Positions 5,732 through 6,909 of a DNA stretch of 6,909 bases are shown in pieces. Numbering within the stretch: position 1 is the first letter of the stretch; each line of letters starts with the position of its first letter. The notes beneath the pieces are model-generated. The model was not told the origin of the DNA. It did no database searches and saw only the letters and a list, made by a program, of their open reading frames with translations. Source of the stretch: CAYXVB01 sp964467785. Its GTDB lineage: Bacteria > Bdellovibrionota > UBA1018. The stretch spans positions 1 to 6,909 of the forward strand of contig CAYXVB010000189.1 in NCBI GenBank assembly GCA_964467785.1, in the 5' to 3' direction. Both the position numbers and the translations under genes were made by a program.

Positions 5732-5750
5732 GACTGAGCCCCGCTAGAAA
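5722..5750 (+). promoter_or_regulatory. Possible promoter of the tRNA-Arg gene
   Basis: TTGTCT (5722-5727) and TAGAAA (5745-5750) each match four of six sigma70 consensus positions and are 17 bp apart. Transcription would begin near 5757, leaving a leader of about 60 bases that RNase P would remove. Confidence 0.3.
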
Positions 5751-5819
5751 TGGATCTGTCGGAGCATTCCCGAAGTTTCGCTCCATCCAGGCCCCCCAAG
5801 GGTCTGCAAATCCGTAGGT

Positions 5820-5894
5820 GGCCCCATAGTTAAATGGATATAACGGAGCTTTCCTAAAGCTTTGTTGCAAGTTCGATTCTTGCTGGGGCCACCA
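5820..5894 (+). tRNA. tRNA-Arg, anticodon CCU
   Basis: A complete 75-base cloverleaf. The acceptor stem is GGCCCCA (5820-5826) with TGGGGCC (5884-5890), all seven pairs Watson-Crick. The D arm is GTTA/TAAC with an AATGGATA loop. The anticodon stem GAGCT/AGCTT closes the loop TTCCTAA, placing anticodon CCT at 5853-5855, which reads AGG codons. The variable region is 4 bases. The T arm is GCAAG/CTTGC around TTCGATT. The discriminator is A and the terminal CCA is encoded at 5892-5894. Confidence 0.96.
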
Positions 5895-6043
5895 TTCTAT
5901 TTCAGGTTGAACTTGGGCCAAGCGCGGTTCTCCGATTCTCCTCACACCGTGGCAGCCCTATTAAAATCAGCTATCGAACCCGTCCTAACTCGATCGTCCC
6001 AATCTTCTGCCACTTCATCGTTTCATCTAGACCAAAGAGATCA

Positions 6044-6817
6044 ATGTTCACACTTTGGCCGGATTGCAGCTTTGATTATTTCTGTCGGGCGAATTCTTTT
6101 TCTGGGTGTCTCCTGGTGCTCATCGGAGTAGCCGGAAATGGCTATAAACGGCTTCTTGCCGTCGAGGCTGGCTTCCGTGAGAGCGGCGACTCCTGGAGGG
6201 CCATTCTCTCGGATCTCGCCCGGCGCGGCATGCAGGCGCCCGTATTGGCCGTGGGCGATGGAGCCTTGGGCTTCTGGGCGGCGCTGCGGGAGTGCGAGGG
6301 CTGGCGCTCGACGCGCGAGCAGCGCTGCTGGGTGCACAAGATCTCGAACATCCTGAACGACCTACCCAAGCGCCTTCAGCCCACCGCCAATAAGAAGCTC
6401 CACGAGATCATGCGATCAGCAGCGCTCCGCGACGCCGTGCAGGCTAAGCGTGAGTTCGTTCAGGAGTTTCATGCGAAGTATCCCAAGGCCGTCGAGAAAC
6501 TCGAGAAGGACTGGACGGAGTTGACGGCCTTCTTCTCCTTGCCAGCCCTTCACTGGCAGAGCATCCGCACGACAAACGTCATCGAGTCGAGCTTCTCGAC
6601 AGTGAGACTGCGGACGAATGTGACCAAGGGAGCGGGCTCCGCGAAGGCCGCAGAAGCGATGGCCTTCAAGCTCTTGCAAGACGCCGAGAAGAACTGGAAC
6701 CGGATGAGAGGATTCGAGGAAATTCCAAACGTGCTGAACGGGATTGCCTACAGGGATGGGATCATGGTAGCCGAGGGCTCATCAAACAAACGGCACTCGG
6801 AGACTACCGCCGCGTAG
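6044..6817 (+). pseudogene. IS256-family transposase, 5'-truncated remnant
   Basis: The 257-residue reading frame matches the C-terminal catalytic part of IS256-type (mutator-like) DDE transposases, normally about 400 residues. Recognisable blocks are CLLVLIGV (22-29), RRGMQAPVLAVGDGALGFW (60-78) with the second catalytic Asp D72, REQRCWVHKISNIL (91-104), and RTTNVIESSFSTVRLRT (175-191) with catalytic Glu E181. The usual N-terminal 130-150 residues are absent upstream in any frame I could read. The first catalytic Asp normally sits in a W-x-D-G block. Here WPDC (5-8) is at about the right distance and may be its decayed copy, but the residues between it and CLLVLIG do not look like the family. 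The ATG at 6044 is just the first in an open frame, with no ribosome site. The enzyme is probably inactive; the C-terminal half shows no internal stop, so the truncation may be fairly recent. Confidence 0.85.
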
Positions 6818-6857
6818 CTCGCCTTCAGGCCGATCCCCAACTTTCAGCAATACCTCC
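6050..6857 (+). mobile_element. Truncated IS256-family insertion sequence
   Basis: The right part of an IS256-family element: the 3' portion of its transposase plus a probable right terminal inverted repeat. No matching left end (expected to begin like GGAGGTATTGCTGAAAG) is present between the tRNA and the transposase fragment. The left boundary is therefore a deletion or recombination junction somewhere between 5895 and about 6110; I place it at 6050 only by where similarity may begin. Confidence 0.65.
6832..6857 (+). repeat. Probable right terminal inverted repeat of the IS256-family element
   Basis: Fifteen bases after the transposase stop lies GATCCCCAACTTTCAGC, continuing AATACCTCC to about 6857. 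This resembles the outer end common in IS256-family elements (a TCCACAACTTTTGACAATA-type sequence, recalled, not searched). The exact last base cannot be set without a full copy. Confidence 0.4.
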
Positions 6858-6909
6858 AACTTTTTTCAGGAACCAAACGTTCGTTATGCTGCCTGATTAT
6901 CCGGCTTTA

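Noticed and set aside
5771..5784. GGAGC/GCTCC hairpin just before the tRNA as a regulatory element
   Set aside because: Only 5 bp of outer stem with a 14-base loop; likely part of the tRNA leader or chance.
5601..5945. 114-residue minus-strand reading frame across the tRNA, containing QQESNLQ
   Set aside because: It is the antisense of the tRNA-Arg; ESNLQ-like peptides are a familiar false translation of tRNA T-arm regions.

Overview
The window looks like ordinary, moderately GC-rich bacterial chromosome ending in the remnant of an insertion sequence. The chemoreceptor hairpin tip and its flanks (FKTQLLSLNASIEAARAG, then GRGFAVVAEEVGSLAQLSG and NAAKEIS) resemble receptors of predatory Bdellovibrio-type bacteria. 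My best guess is a member of the Bdellovibrionota/Oligoflexia with fairly high GC. This rests on remembered sequence style, not on a search.

Left block (1-2586, all minus strand): a probable signalling operon read right to left. It encodes a stand-alone Hpt phosphotransfer protein, then a membrane chemoreceptor with no recognisable HAMP domain and a long Pro/Ala/Ser-rich tail, then the start of an unidentified protein that runs off the left edge. That last gene is in the same frame as the receptor, separated by one TGA and four codons.

Middle block: a UppP/BacA-family membrane protein (2630-3457, plus) is divergent from hpt across 43 bp holding a near-perfect inverted repeat. Its fold motifs are intact, but three of the four residues known to be catalytic in E. 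coli UppP are replaced. It converges on an HU/IHF-family DNA-binding protein (3539-3847, minus), and a strong terminator for the latter lies between them. Upstream of the HU/IHF gene, on the same strand, are an acylphosphatase and an MgtC/SapB-family membrane protein, closely spaced and probably co-transcribed.

Right block (plus strand): a small secreted protein of unknown function with four cysteines in the mature chain, its gene containing a perfect 22-bp palindrome; about 210 bp of non-coding DNA with two stem-loops; a complete tRNA-Arg(CCU) with encoded CCA; then a 5'-truncated IS256-family transposase with a probable right terminal inverted repeat near 6832-6857. Bases 5895-6043, between the tRNA and the transposase reading frame, hold nothing I can identify. 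Bases 6858-6909 also show nothing recognisable.

I see no CRISPR array, defence system or metabolic island. The items most worth checking are the catalytically altered UppP homologue, the HAMP-less receptor with its Hpt partner, and several compact repeats placed at gene boundaries.
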